A stretch of DNA of 64,000 nt from Streptococcus cuniculi (GCF_001921845.1 NZ_MSJM01000006.1:118606-182605); one strand, 5' to 3'. Shown: positions 26,587 through 35,588, numbered from the stretch's first letter. The notes: generated by a model from the sequence alone, not told the origin. Made by a program: numbers and translations.

Positions 26587-27104
26587 AGATTTACAAAGAA
26601 ACCTTTACAGTAGAAACAGAGGCGGGAAAAGCGACTTATGTCGATATTACGCCACAATTGAGAGATATTGTCAAAAAAAGCGGGATTGAAAATGGGCTAC
26701 TAGCCATGATTTCGCCCCATACGACCTGCGCTATATTTTTTGAAGAATTTGTCCATGATTATACCGATGAGGGTGATGAATTTTTGCAAGTCGATTTGAA
26801 TCATGTATTGGAAAAAATTATTCCAGATCATACGAGTGCAGACACGTATATCTATCCTGGGGAAGAGCATTATAAATGCGTAGAGGCTTGGCCGAATGCG
26901 GCGGAATATTTACCAGATGGTGACCGTCGCGCCTTGTGGAATGGTGATAGTCATCTCAAGGCAACCTTGATTGGCTCTAGCCAATTGGTCGATGTAACCG
27001 CAGGTGATTTGGGGGTCGGTAGCACAGGTTATTTCTATTTTGTCGACTACGATAAAACGCGGGAACGTGTGCGTAAATGCCAGGTCACGGTGTTTGGGGA
27101 ATAA
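26583..27104 (+). CDS. YjbQ/UPF0047 family protein
   Basis: A 173-residue protein of the YjbQ family, a small trimeric fold whose physiological role is unsettled; a weak thiamine-phosphate synthase activity has been reported for some members. The core motif SPHTTCAIFFEE and the LKATLIGSSQ stretch are present. The start at 26583 overlaps the TIM-like stop codon (ATGA), showing tight coupling; an upstream in-frame ATG would run inside the TIM gene. Its place as third gene of a sugar-phosphate operon argues for a role in that pathway rather than in thiamine synthesis. Confidence 0.85.
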   Translation: MKIYKETFTVETEAGKATYVDITPQLRDIVKKSGIENGLLAMISPHTTCAIFFEEFVHDYTDEGDEFLQVDLNHVLEKIIPDHTSADTYIYPGEEHYKCVEAWPNAAEYLPDGDRRALWNGDSHLKATLIGSSQLVDVTAGDLGVGSTGYFYFVDYDKTRERVRKCQVTVFGE

Positions 27105-27117
27105 GGTATCGTATGTT

Positions 27118-27278
27118 GGGGAGTGGGACAGAAATCGTGATTTTGTAGAAATCGATTGTGCAGTCCTCGCTCTCTAGTTTCTAGGCTCGGGTATCAACAG
27201 TCCACTGGACTGTTAATATATACGTCAAGCTGCTCAAATTATAAAAATAAGGAGGTTGGGTACTTATGTCCCAGCCTC
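27118..27278. repeat. Hairpin-rich intergenic element, short form
   Basis: A 161-bp relative of the element at 20055-20434. It begins GGGGAGTGGGACAGAAATCG and ends GTCCCAGCCTC, with one CCTCGCTCTCTAGTTT module and one AACAGTCC/GGACTGTT hairpin inside. The long form can be read as this form with an extra internal stretch of about 220 bp. Confidence 0.75.
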
Positions 27279-27284
27279 TTTTTT
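27252..27284 (+). terminator. Terminator formed by the right end of the repeat element
   Basis: GAGGTTGGG (27252-27260) pairs with CCCAGCCTC (27270-27278), with one G-U pair, followed by six T. It ends the aldolase-TIM-yjbQ transcript. Confidence 0.85.
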
Positions 27285-27308
27285 GTGTCCAGAAAAAGAT
27301 AAGCCGAT

Positions 27309-27377
27309 ACAGTCCAAACGTGAACACAAGCCTGTGTTTTATTTGGTCTTTTTGTATGCGTTTACAAAAGCTATAAT
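27309..27377 (+). promoter_or_regulatory. ulaA promoter region: activator palindrome, cre, -10
   Basis: A block starting ACAGTCCAAA contains the palindrome AACACA-AGCC-TGTGTT (27323-27338) and is repeated almost unchanged upstream of ulaG. A cre-like site TGTATGCGTTTACA (27353-27366) lies just before -10 TATAAT (27372-27377). No good -35 is present, as expected for an activator-dependent promoter. UlaR is the likely activator and CcpA the likely repressor. Confidence 0.8.
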
Positions 27378-27419
27378 GAAAGTAGAAAAAACAAAAAATA
27401 AAGAAAAGAGGAGTTCAGA

Positions 27420-28871
27420 ATGGAGATTTTGAATACTATTCTCAATTGGTTCTCGCAAAATATCTTGCAGAATCCAGCCTTCTTCGTCGGACTATTGGTC
27501 CTTATCGGTTATGCTCTCTTGAAAAAGCCAGGGCATGATATCTTTGCAGGCTTTGTCAAAGCAACTGTCGGGTACATGATTTTGAACGTAGGAGCAGGGG
27601 GCTTGGTTACCACCTTCCGTCCGATCCTTGCAGCGCTCAACTTCAAATTCAATATCGGTGCGGCAGTGATTGACCCCTACTTTGGATTGGCAGCAGCTAA
27701 TACCAAGATTCAGGAAATGTTCCCAGACTTTGTCAAGGCAGCAACAACAGCGCTTTTGATTGGTTTTGGTGTTAATATCTTGCTGGTTGCTTTCCGTAAA
27801 ATCACCAAAGTCCGGACCTTGTTTATCACAGGCCATATCATGGTGCAACAAGCAGCGACAATCTCGCTCATGGTACTTTTCCTTATTCCTCAATTGAGAA
27901 ATGGCTATGGTATCACGGCCATTGGTGTAATTTGTGGTCTTTACTGGGCAGTTAGCTCCAATATGACCGTTGAAGCCACTCAACGTTTGACAGGTGGTGG
28001 AGGATTTGCCATCGGTCACCAACAGCAATTTGCTATTTGGTTTGTAGATAAAGTTGCTGGAAAACTTGGTAAGAAAGAAGAAAATTTGGACAATTTGAAA
28101 TTACCAAAATTCTTGTCTATCTTCCATGATACAGTAGTTGCTTCTGCAACCTTGATGTTGGTGTTCTTTGGTGCGATTCTGTTAGTCTTGGGTCCAGATG
28201 TGATGGCAAATAAAGAAGTCATTACTTCAGGTGCACCTTTTAATCCAGCAAAACAAGACTTCTATATGTATATCATTCAAACAGCCTTTACTTTCTCTGT
28301 TTACCTCTTTGTCTTGATGCAAGGGGTGCGGATGTTCGTAACGGAATTGACAAACGCTTTCCAAGGGATTTCAAGCAAGCTCCTTCCAGGGTCATTCCCA
28401 GCGGTGGACGTGGCAGCTTCTTACGGATTTGGTTCTCCAAATGCGGTGCTTTCAGGTTTTGCTTGTGGTTTGATTGGTCAGCTGATTACAATTGTTCTCT
28501 TGGTTGTCTTTAAAAATCCAGTCTTGATTATCACAGGTTTCGTTCCAGTATTCTTTGATAATGCAGCGATTGCAGTTTATGCGGATAAACGTGGTGGTTG
28601 GAAAGCAGCGGTTATCCTATCCTTTATTTCAGGGGTGCTTCAAGTTGCGCTCGGTGCTGCCTGCGTTGCCCTGCTTGATTTGGCAGCCTACGGCGGTTAC
28701 CATGGAAACATCGACTTTGAATTCCCATGGTTAGGCTTTGGCTATCTCTTCAAATCTCTTGGCATCATTGGCTATGTCTTGGTTTGCTTGTTCTTCCTTG
28801 CTATTCCACAGATTCAATTTGCTAAGGCAAAAGATAAGGAAGCCTACTATCGTGGGGAAGCTCAAGAATAA
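27420..28871 (+). CDS. ulaA: PTS ascorbate-specific IIC permease
   Basis: Membrane transporter of 483 residues that takes up L-ascorbate with phosphorylation. The N-terminus (VGLLVLIGYALLKKPGHDIF), the GGFAIGHQQQ stretch and the SYGFGSPNAVLSGF stretch are characteristic of UlaA/SgaT. It has about eleven hydrophobic segments. It opens the ula gene set and is preceded by the shared regulatory block. A 121-base gap separates it from the IIB gene, unusually wide for this operon. Confidence 0.96.
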   Translation: MEILNTILNWFSQNILQNPAFFVGLLVLIGYALLKKPGHDIFAGFVKATVGYMILNVGAGGLVTTFRPILAALNFKFNIGAAVIDPYFGLAAANTKIQEMFPDFVKAATTALLIGFGVNILLVAFRKITKVRTLFITGHIMVQQAATISLMVLFLIPQLRNGYGITAIGVICGLYWAVSSNMTVEATQRLTGGGGFAIGHQQQFAIWFVDKVAGKLGKKEENLDNLKLPKFLSIFHDTVVASATLMLVFFGAILLVLGPDVMANKEVITSGAPFNPAKQDFYMYIIQTAFTFSVYLFVLMQGVRMFVTELTNAFQGISSKLLPGSFPAVDVAASYGFGSPNAVLSGFACGLIGQLITIVLLVVFKNPVLIITGFVPVFFDNAAIAVYADKRGGWKAAVILSFISGVLQVALGAACVALLDLAAYGGYHGNIDFEFPWLGFGYLFKSLGIIGYVLVCLFFLAIPQIQFAKAKDKEAYYRGEAQE

Positions 28872-28992
28872 GGATACTCGTCAAACATCCACGTCTGGCC
28901 TTGTGAACTCACCTTGCTTGGTCAGACGATGATTGTATAGAGTATAAGTTGTATTTTTCAGAAATTAACCCTAACATCAGGAGGAAAAGAAA

Positions 28993-29271
28993 ATGGTAAA
29001 AGTATTGACAGCGTGTGGAAATGGCATGGGTTCATCCATGGTCATCAAAATGAAGGTGGAAAATGCCCTTCGTAATCTGGGACAAAGTGATTTCACAGTC
29101 AATTCTTGTAGTGTCGGTGAGGCAAAAGGTCTTGCAGCAGGGTATGACATTGTGATTGCTTCAGTTCACTTGATTGATGAATTGCAAGGTCGTACCAATG
29201 GAAAATTAGTTGGTCTTGATAACCTCATGGACGACAACGAAATCAAGACAAAATTGCAAGAAGTTCTATAA
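28993..29271 (+). CDS. ulaB: PTS ascorbate-specific IIB component
   Basis: Cytoplasmic 92-residue phosphocarrier. It begins MVKVLTACGNGMGSSM, with Cys8 in the phosphate loop. It accepts phosphate from UlaC and phosphorylates ascorbate at UlaA. A GGAGG ribosome site lies upstream. Confidence 0.95.
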   Translation: MVKVLTACGNGMGSSMVIKMKVENALRNLGQSDFTVNSCSVGEAKGLAAGYDIVIASVHLIDELQGRTNGKLVGLDNLMDDNEIKTKLQEVL

Positions 29272-29285
29272 ATGAGCCATTCTTG

Positions 29286-29313
29286 GAGGCTGGGGCTGTA
29301 GGTTTCCAGCCTC
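29286..29313 (+). promoter_or_regulatory. Intercistronic hairpin between ulaB and ulaC
   Basis: Perfect 8-base stem GAGGCTGG/CCAGCCTC with a 12-base loop, followed by only a short T run. It may cause partial termination or stabilise the upstream mRNA. Confidence 0.6.
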
Positions 29314-29342
29314 TTTGATAGAAAAAGAGAAGGAGAACACAC

Positions 29343-29828
29343 ATGAATTTGAAAAAAGCCTTTACAGAAAATAAGTCGATTCGTCTTGGCTTGACAGCAG
29401 AAACATGGGAAGAAGCAGTACGCTTGGCCGTAAATCCCTTGATTGAAAGCGGGGCGGTGAAAGAAGAATACTATCACGCCATCATCGAATCCACCAATGA
29501 ATACGGTCCCTACTATATCTTGATGCCGGGAATGGCGATGCCGCATGCACGTCCAGAAGCAGGTGTTATGCGAGACGCTTTTTCTCTCATTACCTTGACC
29601 AAGCCTGTTGTCTTTCCAGATGGTAAGGAAGTCAGCGTTCTTTTGACCCTTGCTGCAACAAGCTCCGATATTCATACCTCTGTTGCCATTCCGCAAATCA
29701 TTGCCCTCTTTGAATTGGAAAATTCCATTGAGCGCTTGGTCAATTGCCAGTCAGAAGAAGAAGTGCTTGCGATGGTAGAAGAGTCTAAGAATAGCCCCTA
29801 CCTAGAAGGTCTTGATTTGGAATCATGA
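29343..29828 (+). CDS. ulaC: PTS ascorbate-specific IIA component
   Basis: Cytoplasmic 161-residue phosphocarrier of the mannitol/fructose IIA fold. His68 in GMAMPHARPE is the expected phosphorylation site. It passes phosphate from HPr to UlaB. The gene ends within the first unit of a tandem repeat array that separates it from ulaD. Confidence 0.94.
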   Translation: MNLKKAFTENKSIRLGLTAETWEEAVRLAVNPLIESGAVKEEYYHAIIESTNEYGPYYILMPGMAMPHARPEAGVMRDAFSLITLTKPVVFPDGKEVSVLLTLAATSSDIHTSVAIPQIIALFELENSIERLVNCQSEEEVLAMVEESKNSPYLEGLDLES

Positions 29829-30179
29829 TATAAGAGCGTCAAAAATCGACAGAAAATTAGGGAGACGGCCGAAGAAACCGTATTTCTAGGGAGGCTCGTC
29901 TATTTTCCGAGATTGAGCTCGCATTCAAATAACATGATATAAGAGCGTTAAAAAATCGACAGAAAATTAGGGAGACAGCCGAAGAAATCGTATTTCTAGG
30001 TGGGCTCGTCTATTTTCCGAGATTTTAGCTCGCATTCAAATAGCATGATATAAGAGCGTTAAAAAATCGATAGAAAATTAGGGAGACGGCCGAAGAAATC
30101 GTATTTCTAGGGAGGCTCGTCTATTTTCCGAGATTTTAGCTCGCATTCAAATAACATGATATAAGAGCGTCAAAAATCA
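29824..30179 (+). repeat. Tandem direct repeats of about 110 bp inside the ula operon
   Basis: Three full units start at 29824, 29933 and 30044 (periods 109, 111 and 111), and a fourth partial unit starts at 30155. Each begins CATGATATAAGAGCGT and contains TCGACAGAAAATTAGGGAGA and later GGCTCGTCTATTTTCCGAGA. Units differ by only a few bases. The boundary sequence TGATATAAG resembles an extended -10 box. The array starts in the last codons of ulaC and fills most of the gap to ulaD; the rest of the gap holds nothing else I can name. Confidence 0.93.
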
Positions 30180-30244
30180 GACATCGCTCACGTCGTTTGC
30201 GGTTTATAACCATCAAAAAATAAAAATATAGAAAAGAGATTCGT

Positions 30245-30910
30245 ATGATAAAACATATTCCAAATTTACAGGTTGCGCTTGACCATTCCGATTTGCAAGG
30301 TGCCATTAAGGCTGCGGTATCTGTTGGCCATGAGGTGGATGTGATTGAAGCAGGAACCGTCTGCTTGCTACAAGTGGGAAGCGAGTTGGTGGAAGTGCTT
30401 CGGAGCCTCTTCCCAGATAAAATCATTGTCGCAGATACCAAGTGTGCAGATGCAGGTGGTACGGTTGCTAAAAACAATGCCGTGCGTGGTGCAGACTGGA
30501 TGACCTGTATCTGTTCAGCGACCATTCCAACCATGAAAGCAGCTCTTAAAGCTATCCAAGAAGTCCGTGGTGACAAGGGAGAAATCCAAGTGGAACTCTA
30601 CGGTGATTGGACCTATGAACATGCCCAAATGTGGCTCGATGCAGGCATTTCTCAAGCGATTTACCACCAATCTCGTGACGCCCTGCTTGCAGGTGAAACG
30701 TGGGGGGAAAAAGACTTGAACAAGGTGAAAAAATTGATTGATATGGGCTTCCGTGTGTCTGTCACAGGTGGGCTTGATGTGGATACCTTGAAACTCTTTG
30801 AAGGAGTGGATGTCTTCACCTTTATCGCTGGTCGTGGAATTACAGAAGCGGCAGAACCAGCAGCGGCAGCGCGTGCCTTCAAGGATGAAATCCGCCGCAT
30901 TTGGGGGTAG
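30245..30910 (+). CDS. ulaD: 3-keto-L-gulonate-6-phosphate decarboxylase
   Basis: Cytoplasmic enzyme that converts 3-keto-L-gulonate 6-phosphate to L-xylulose 5-phosphate and CO2. The 221-residue beta/alpha barrel belongs to the OMP-decarboxylase suprafamily; Glu35 (VIEAGT) and the DTKCAD motif (Asp64, Lys66, Asp69) are the expected active-site residues. It lies 3 bases before ulaE. Confidence 0.95.
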   Translation: MIKHIPNLQVALDHSDLQGAIKAAVSVGHEVDVIEAGTVCLLQVGSELVEVLRSLFPDKIIVADTKCADAGGTVAKNNAVRGADWMTCICSATIPTMKAALKAIQEVRGDKGEIQVELYGDWTYEHAQMWLDAGISQAIYHQSRDALLAGETWGEKDLNKVKKLIDMGFRVSVTGGLDVDTLKLFEGVDVFTFIAGRGITEAAEPAAAARAFKDEIRRIWG

Positions 30911-30913
30911 GCT

Positions 30914-31777
30914 ATGGCTAGACCGATTGGAATTTATGAAAAGGCGACGCCCAAGCACTTTACGTGGCTAGAGCGTTTGGAGTTTGCCAAAGACCTAGGT
31001 TTTGACTTTGTGGAAATGTCGGTAGATGAAAGTGATGACCGTCTGGCTCGTCTGGACTGGACCAAGGAAGAACGCTTGGAGATTGTCAAGGCGATGTACC
31101 AAACAGGCATCCGCATTCCAACAATCTGCTTCTCAGGCCATCGTCGCTATCCGCTTGGCTCAAATGACCCTGCCCTTGAAGCCAAATCCCTTGAAACCAT
31201 GCAAAAGTGTATTGAATTGGCGCAGGACTTGGGTGTGCGGGTCATTCAGCTGGCAGGTTATGATGTCTACTACGAGGAAAAATCACCAGAGACGCGTGAG
31301 CGTTTCTTGAGAAATCTGCGCAAGGCCTGTGATTGGGCGGAGCAGGCTCAAGTTATGCTGGCCATTGAAATCATGGACGATCCCTTTATCAACAGCATTG
31401 AAAAATACTTGGCCGTGGCGCACGAAATCAACTCGCCGTACCTCTTTGTCTATCCAGATACAGGTAATCTTTCTGCTTGGCACAATGATTTATATAGCGA
31501 ATTTGTCATCGGACATCAAGCCATTGCAGCGCTTCATCTAAAGGATACCTATGCTGTGACAGAGACGTCCAAGGGACAATTTCGTGATGTGCCCTTTGGG
31601 CAGGGCTGTGTCGATTGGGAAAATACCTTTGCTATTTTAAAGAAAACCAACTATCAAGGACCATTCTTGATTGAAATGTGGTCTGAAAATTGTGAAACTG
31701 TAGAAGAAACACGGGCTGCGATTAAAGAAGCTCAAGATTTCCTTTACCCATTGATTGAGAAAGCGGGGTTGAAGTAA
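30914..31777 (+). CDS. ulaE: L-xylulose-5-phosphate 3-epimerase
   Basis: Cytoplasmic TIM-barrel sugar-phosphate epimerase (UlaE/SgaU), 287 residues, converting L-xylulose 5-phosphate to L-ribulose 5-phosphate. The EMSVDESDDRLARLDW, YPDTGNLSAW and HLKDTYAVT stretches carry the metal and phosphate ligands of the family. It is immediately adjacent to ulaD and ulaF. Confidence 0.95.
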   Translation: MARPIGIYEKATPKHFTWLERLEFAKDLGFDFVEMSVDESDDRLARLDWTKEERLEIVKAMYQTGIRIPTICFSGHRRYPLGSNDPALEAKSLETMQKCIELAQDLGVRVIQLAGYDVYYEEKSPETRERFLRNLRKACDWAEQAQVMLAIEIMDDPFINSIEKYLAVAHEINSPYLFVYPDTGNLSAWHNDLYSEFVIGHQAIAALHLKDTYAVTETSKGQFRDVPFGQGCVDWENTFAILKKTNYQGPFLIEMWSENCETVEETRAAIKEAQDFLYPLIEKAGLK

Positions 31778-32494
31778 ATGCCAAAATCACTAGAAGAAAT
31801 GCGTCAGCGGGTCTATGAGGCCAATGTAGCTCTTCCAGAGCACGGCTTGGTCAAGTTTACCTGGGGCAATGTGTCAGAGGTCTGTCGTGAGCTAGGTCGG
31901 ATTGTCATCAAGCCGTCTGGCGTGGACTATGATAAACTCAGTCCAGAAAATATGGTCGTGACAGACTTGGATGGCAATGTCGTAGAAGGGACCCTCAATC
32001 CATCTTCAGACCTTGCGACCCATGTGGCGCTTTACAAGGCTTGGCCAGAAATCGGCGCGGTGGTTCATACCCATTCGACAGAAGCAGTCGGCTGGGCGCA
32101 GGCTGGTCGTGACATTCCTTTTTACGGAACGACCCATGCGGACTATTTCTACGGTCCAATCCCATGTGCTCGCTCGCTCACAGCTGACGAGGTCAATACA
32201 GCCTATGAGAAAGAAACAGGCAGTGTCATCATCGAAACCTTTGAAAAGCGCGGTCTTGACCCAGTCGCTGTTCCAGGAATTGTGGTGCGCAACCACGGTC
32301 CATTCACTTGGGGCAAAGATCCAGCGCAGGCGGTTTACCATTCTGTCGTGCTAGAAGAAGTGGCGAAAATGAATCGCTTTACCGAGCAAATCAACCCGCG
32401 TGTGGAGCCAGCTCCTAAGTACATCATGGACAAGCACTACCTTCGTAAGCACGGTCCAAATGCCTACTACGGTCAAAAGGGCGACGCACACTAA
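31778..32494 (+). CDS. ulaF: L-ribulose-5-phosphate 4-epimerase
   Basis: Zinc-dependent class II aldolase-fold epimerase, 238 residues, converting L-ribulose 5-phosphate to D-xylulose 5-phosphate. His97 and His99 (VVHTHSTEAVGW) are zinc ligands, and NVSEV and GVDYDKLSPE are substrate-binding stretches. It starts on the base after the ulaE stop codon. The product feeds phosphoketolase and transketolase, both encoded further along. Confidence 0.95.
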   Translation: MPKSLEEMRQRVYEANVALPEHGLVKFTWGNVSEVCRELGRIVIKPSGVDYDKLSPENMVVTDLDGNVVEGTLNPSSDLATHVALYKAWPEIGAVVHTHSTEAVGWAQAGRDIPFYGTTHADYFYGPIPCARSLTADEVNTAYEKETGSVIIETFEKRGLDPVAVPGIVVRNHGPFTWGKDPAQAVYHSVVLEEVAKMNRFTEQINPRVEPAPKYIMDKHYLRKHGPNAYYGQKGDAH

Positions 32495-32630
32495 GAATTT
32501 GTCACCTATCATCATTGTCATCGGTTGCCTCTCTTTGTTTGTAGGTTTTAAGAAAGAGTATGTAGAGCAGATGGATTTTGCAGTACAAAAATGGTACACT
32601 ATTCATATAAAATAAAGGAGAGGAGAGCAG

Positions 32631-34322
32631 ATGTTACTTGATAAAAGTAGTGTGGCACTACTGACTTATTTAATGGATTTAACAAATCCTGAGACGGTCA
32701 TGGCGATTTCACGCACCATGGGGCAGTCGAGACGAAAAATCTATTATCATTTAGAAAAAATCAATACCTCTCTTCCTGCTACCATAGAGCCGATTGTGAA
32801 TTTTCCAAGGGTGGGGATTTTACTGACCAAGGAGCAAAAGGTGGCCTGTCAAGATTTGCTAGACAGTGTAGATTCTTATAGTTATGCGATGAGCATGGAA
32901 GAGCGCATCCAGCTCATGACCATTTACATTGCTATTACCTCCGAGCGCGTGACCATTGAAAAGCTGATGGCCCTGACCGATGTCTCACGCAACACGGTTT
33001 TGAATGATTTGAGCGAAATTCGGGCACAGTTGAAGACGGAGCAATTCAAGGTGTATCTGTATGCGACCAAGTCGGAGGGTTATTTTTTCAAATGCCATCC
33101 GCTCAATAAAATTCAGTACATCCACTCCCTGCTCTACGAGGTCTTTTCTAATCCTAATGAGGGATTTTTGACCATTCTCAATGAAAAAGTGCCGTATTTT
33201 GAAGGTTGTGAGTTGTTGTTTAGCCCAGAGATTGTCGCTTTTCTGGCAGAGCAGGTTAATCAACTGGAGGTGGATTTAGGGAAGAAAATCAATCATTATG
33301 AAATCGAGTTTATGTTAAAGGTCTTGCCCTACTTGCTCCTTGCCTATCGCAACATGACCTTGAAGCCGGCTGAACAAGCAGAAATCAAGCGGGAATTTGG
33401 CTTGATTCGTAAGCGGATTGAGTATAAGGCTGCTCAAAACCTCGCTGCATCACTAGCGGAACGTTTTAAGGTAGTTCTCGATGAGATTGAGATTTCCCTA
33501 ATTGCCATGCTCCTCTTGTCGTATCGTAAGGACAAGGATCTGCATACCAATAGTCAGGATTTTGCAGAAATTAAGGCAACTTTAGAATGTTTTGTAGATG
33601 AATTTTTACGTTGTTCAGCTTTTGAAATTGATCATCGGGAAACCCTGATGCGCAATCTTGTCATGCATGCCAAGGCCTTCCTCTTTCGGAAGACCTATGG
33701 CATATTGTCCCGCAACCCATTGACGAGGCAAATCAAACAGAAATATAATGATTTGTTTGTGACGGTGAAGGTGGTGGCTTCCTATACGTTAGAAGAAGAA
33801 TGGTTAGTCCGAATGAATGATGACGATATTGCCTATTTTACAATTCATATCGGCGGAGCCTTAAAAAATAAACATACACAGGGGACAACGGTTCAGGAAA
33901 TTTATCTGGTCTGTGATGAAGGGGTAGGGGTTCAAAAGTTGCTGTATAAGCAATGCCAGTCCTATCTGCCGCCAGATAGTATCAAAGCAGTCTTTACCAC
34001 GGAACAATTTCATAGTGTGGAAGATATTTTGGATATGGATTTATTGATTTCGACCAGCGATAGTCTGCGGGCTTCTTTTCCGGTTTTACAGGTACAGCCC
34101 ATTTTGACCTATGAGGATGTGATGAAAATCAATCATTTTCTGACCTACCATACCATGAAAGAAAGCAGCAAGCAGTTTCGGCCGCATTTGGAACAACTCT
34201 TATCACGTTATCTGACCAAGAAACGAGATGTTCAAGAAGTCGCGGGAAAAATCCAAGAATTGATTCAGGATGACCTTTTGCTCGCCAAGATTGAAGATAG
34301 TCATTTAAAAGATTTATATTGA
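32631..34322 (+). CDS. BglG-type PRD regulator of the ula genes
   Basis: Regulator of 563 residues: N-terminal winged helix region, two PRD domains (about 180-390) with phosphorylatable His residues, and an EIIB-like domain with Cys428 (VCDEGVGVQ). The C-terminus ends soon after the EIIB-like part, and no EIIA-like module with a PHA motif is visible, unlike the other two PRD regulators in this window. The position between ulaF and ulaG matches the pneumococcal ula regulator (UlaR). It probably activates at the palindromes before ulaA and ulaG when PTS-mediated phosphorylation signals ascorbate. Confidence 0.9.
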   Translation: MLLDKSSVALLTYLMDLTNPETVMAISRTMGQSRRKIYYHLEKINTSLPATIEPIVNFPRVGILLTKEQKVACQDLLDSVDSYSYAMSMEERIQLMTIYIAITSERVTIEKLMALTDVSRNTVLNDLSEIRAQLKTEQFKVYLYATKSEGYFFKCHPLNKIQYIHSLLYEVFSNPNEGFLTILNEKVPYFEGCELLFSPEIVAFLAEQVNQLEVDLGKKINHYEIEFMLKVLPYLLLAYRNMTLKPAEQAEIKREFGLIRKRIEYKAAQNLAASLAERFKVVLDEIEISLIAMLLLSYRKDKDLHTNSQDFAEIKATLECFVDEFLRCSAFEIDHRETLMRNLVMHAKAFLFRKTYGILSRNPLTRQIKQKYNDLFVTVKVVASYTLEEEWLVRMNDDDIAYFTIHIGGALKNKHTQGTTVQEIYLVCDEGVGVQKLLYKQCQSYLPPDSIKAVFTTEQFHSVEDILDMDLLISTSDSLRASFPVLQVQPILTYEDVMKINHFLTYHTMKESSKQFRPHLEQLLSRYLTKKRDVQEVAGKIQELIQDDLLLAKIEDSHLKDLY

Positions 34323-34329
34323 CAGAGAA

Positions 34330-34352
34330 CTGGGGAATGCCCCAGCTTTTTT
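34330..34352 (+). terminator. Terminator after the ula regulator
   Basis: Perfect stem CTGGGG-AATG-CCCCAG (34330-34345) followed by CTTTTTT. Confidence 0.92.
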
Positions 34353-34370
34353 AGATTAGAACGATGATGG

Positions 34371-34439
34371 ACAGTCCAAAACTGAACACATGCCTGTGTT
34401 TTATTTGGTCTTTTTTTGAACACATGAAAGCGTTATACT
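34371..34439 (+). promoter_or_regulatory. ulaG promoter region sharing the ulaA regulatory block
   Basis: A block starting ACAGTCCAAA with palindrome AACACA-TGCC-TGTGTT (34385-34400) and TTATTTGGTC, matching the ulaA upstream block. A cre-like TGAAAGCGTTATAC (34425-34438, imperfect at its right end) overlaps -10 TATACT (34434-34439). Confidence 0.8.
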
Positions 34440-34473
34440 AAAGCTATAAACAAGCCTATCAGGAGGAAATATC

Positions 34474-35565
34474 ATGGCAAAAGTCAATGAAATTACAAGA
34501 GAATCATGGATTTTAAGCACTTTCCCAGAGTGGGGAACTTGGCTCAATGAAGAAATTGAAGAAGAGGTTGTTCCAGAAGGCAACTTCTCCATGTGGTGGT
34601 TAGGAAACTGCGGTATCTGGCTCAAGACACCCGGTGGTGCAAACATTGTCATGGACCTGTGGTCAGCGCGTGGAAAGTCAACGAAAAAAGTAAAAGACAT
34701 GGTGCGTGGTCACCAGATGGCCAATATGGCAGGGGTTCGCAAACTCCAACCAAACTTGCGTGTACAACCGATGGTAATCGACCCATTTGCCATCAATGAA
34801 TTGGACTACTACCTTGTGTCTCACTTCCATAGTGACCACATCGACATCAACACAGCAGCAGCGATTGTCAACAATCCTAAATTGGACCATGTGAAATTTG
34901 TCGGACCTTACGAATGTGGGGAAATCTGGAAGAAATGGGGCGTGCCAGAAGAGCGCATTATCATTGTAAAACCAGGCGATAGCTTTGACATCAAGGACAT
35001 GAAAGTTCATGCGGTCGAATCCTTTGACCGTACCTGCTTGGTGACCCTTCCAGTAGAAGGGGCGGACGCTCAAGACGGTGAATTGGCAGGACTTGCGGTA
35101 ACAGACGAAGAAATGGCGCGTAAGGCTGTGAACTATGTCTTTGAAACACCGGGCGGAACTGTTTATCACGGTGCGGATTCTCATTTCTCAAACTACTTTG
35201 CCAAACATGGTCGTGACTTCAAGATTGATGTTGCTTTGAATAACTATGGTGAAAACCCACTGGGTATCCAAGATAAGATGACATCCATTGACCTGCTTCG
35301 GATGGCGGAAAATCTTCGTGCCAAGGTCATCATCCCTGTCCACTATGACATCTGGTCAAACTTTATGGCTTCAACAGATGAAATCTTAGAATTGTGGAAG
35401 ATGAGAAAAGAACGCTTGCAATACCAATTCCATCCATTTATCTGGGAAGTGGGCGGTAAATATACCTATCCAATGGATCAAGACCGTATCGAATACCACC
35501 ACCCACGTGGATTTGACGATTGCTTCTTAGAAGATTCTAATATCCAATTTAAGGCATTGCTATAA
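34474..35565 (+). CDS. ulaG: L-ascorbate-6-phosphate lactonase
   Basis: Cytoplasmic metal-dependent lactonase that opens L-ascorbate 6-phosphate to 3-keto-L-gulonate 6-phosphate, the first step after uptake. It has 363 residues with a metallo-beta-lactamase fold; the metal motif HFHSDH spans His117-His122. It is transcribed separately from the main ula operon, from its own promoter with the same regulatory block. An AGGAGG ribosome site lies upstream. Confidence 0.96.
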   Translation: MAKVNEITRESWILSTFPEWGTWLNEEIEEEVVPEGNFSMWWLGNCGIWLKTPGGANIVMDLWSARGKSTKKVKDMVRGHQMANMAGVRKLQPNLRVQPMVIDPFAINELDYYLVSHFHSDHIDINTAAAIVNNPKLDHVKFVGPYECGEIWKKWGVPEERIIIVKPGDSFDIKDMKVHAVESFDRTCLVTLPVEGADAQDGELAGLAVTDEEMARKAVNYVFETPGGTVYHGADSHFSNYFAKHGRDFKIDVALNNYGENPLGIQDKMTSIDLLRMAENLRAKVIIPVHYDIWSNFMASTDEILELWKMRKERLQYQFHPFIWEVGGKYTYPMDQDRIEYHHPRGFDDCFLEDSNIQFKALL

Positions 35566-35588
35566 AGAGTAAATTCCATTATGAACGA

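Noticed and set aside
29824..30179. Tandem repeats considered as a CRISPR array
   Set aside because: Units of about 110 bp are contiguous and nearly identical, with no unique spacers and no cas genes nearby.
30136..30958. Minus-strand frames across ulaD
   Set aside because: They are mirror frames of a well-supported enzyme gene with strong codon bias and include the repeat region.
32495..32630. Small gene in the gap before the ula regulator
   Set aside because: The only open frame there starts inside ulaF in another frame and ends in the promoter region; no ribosome site.
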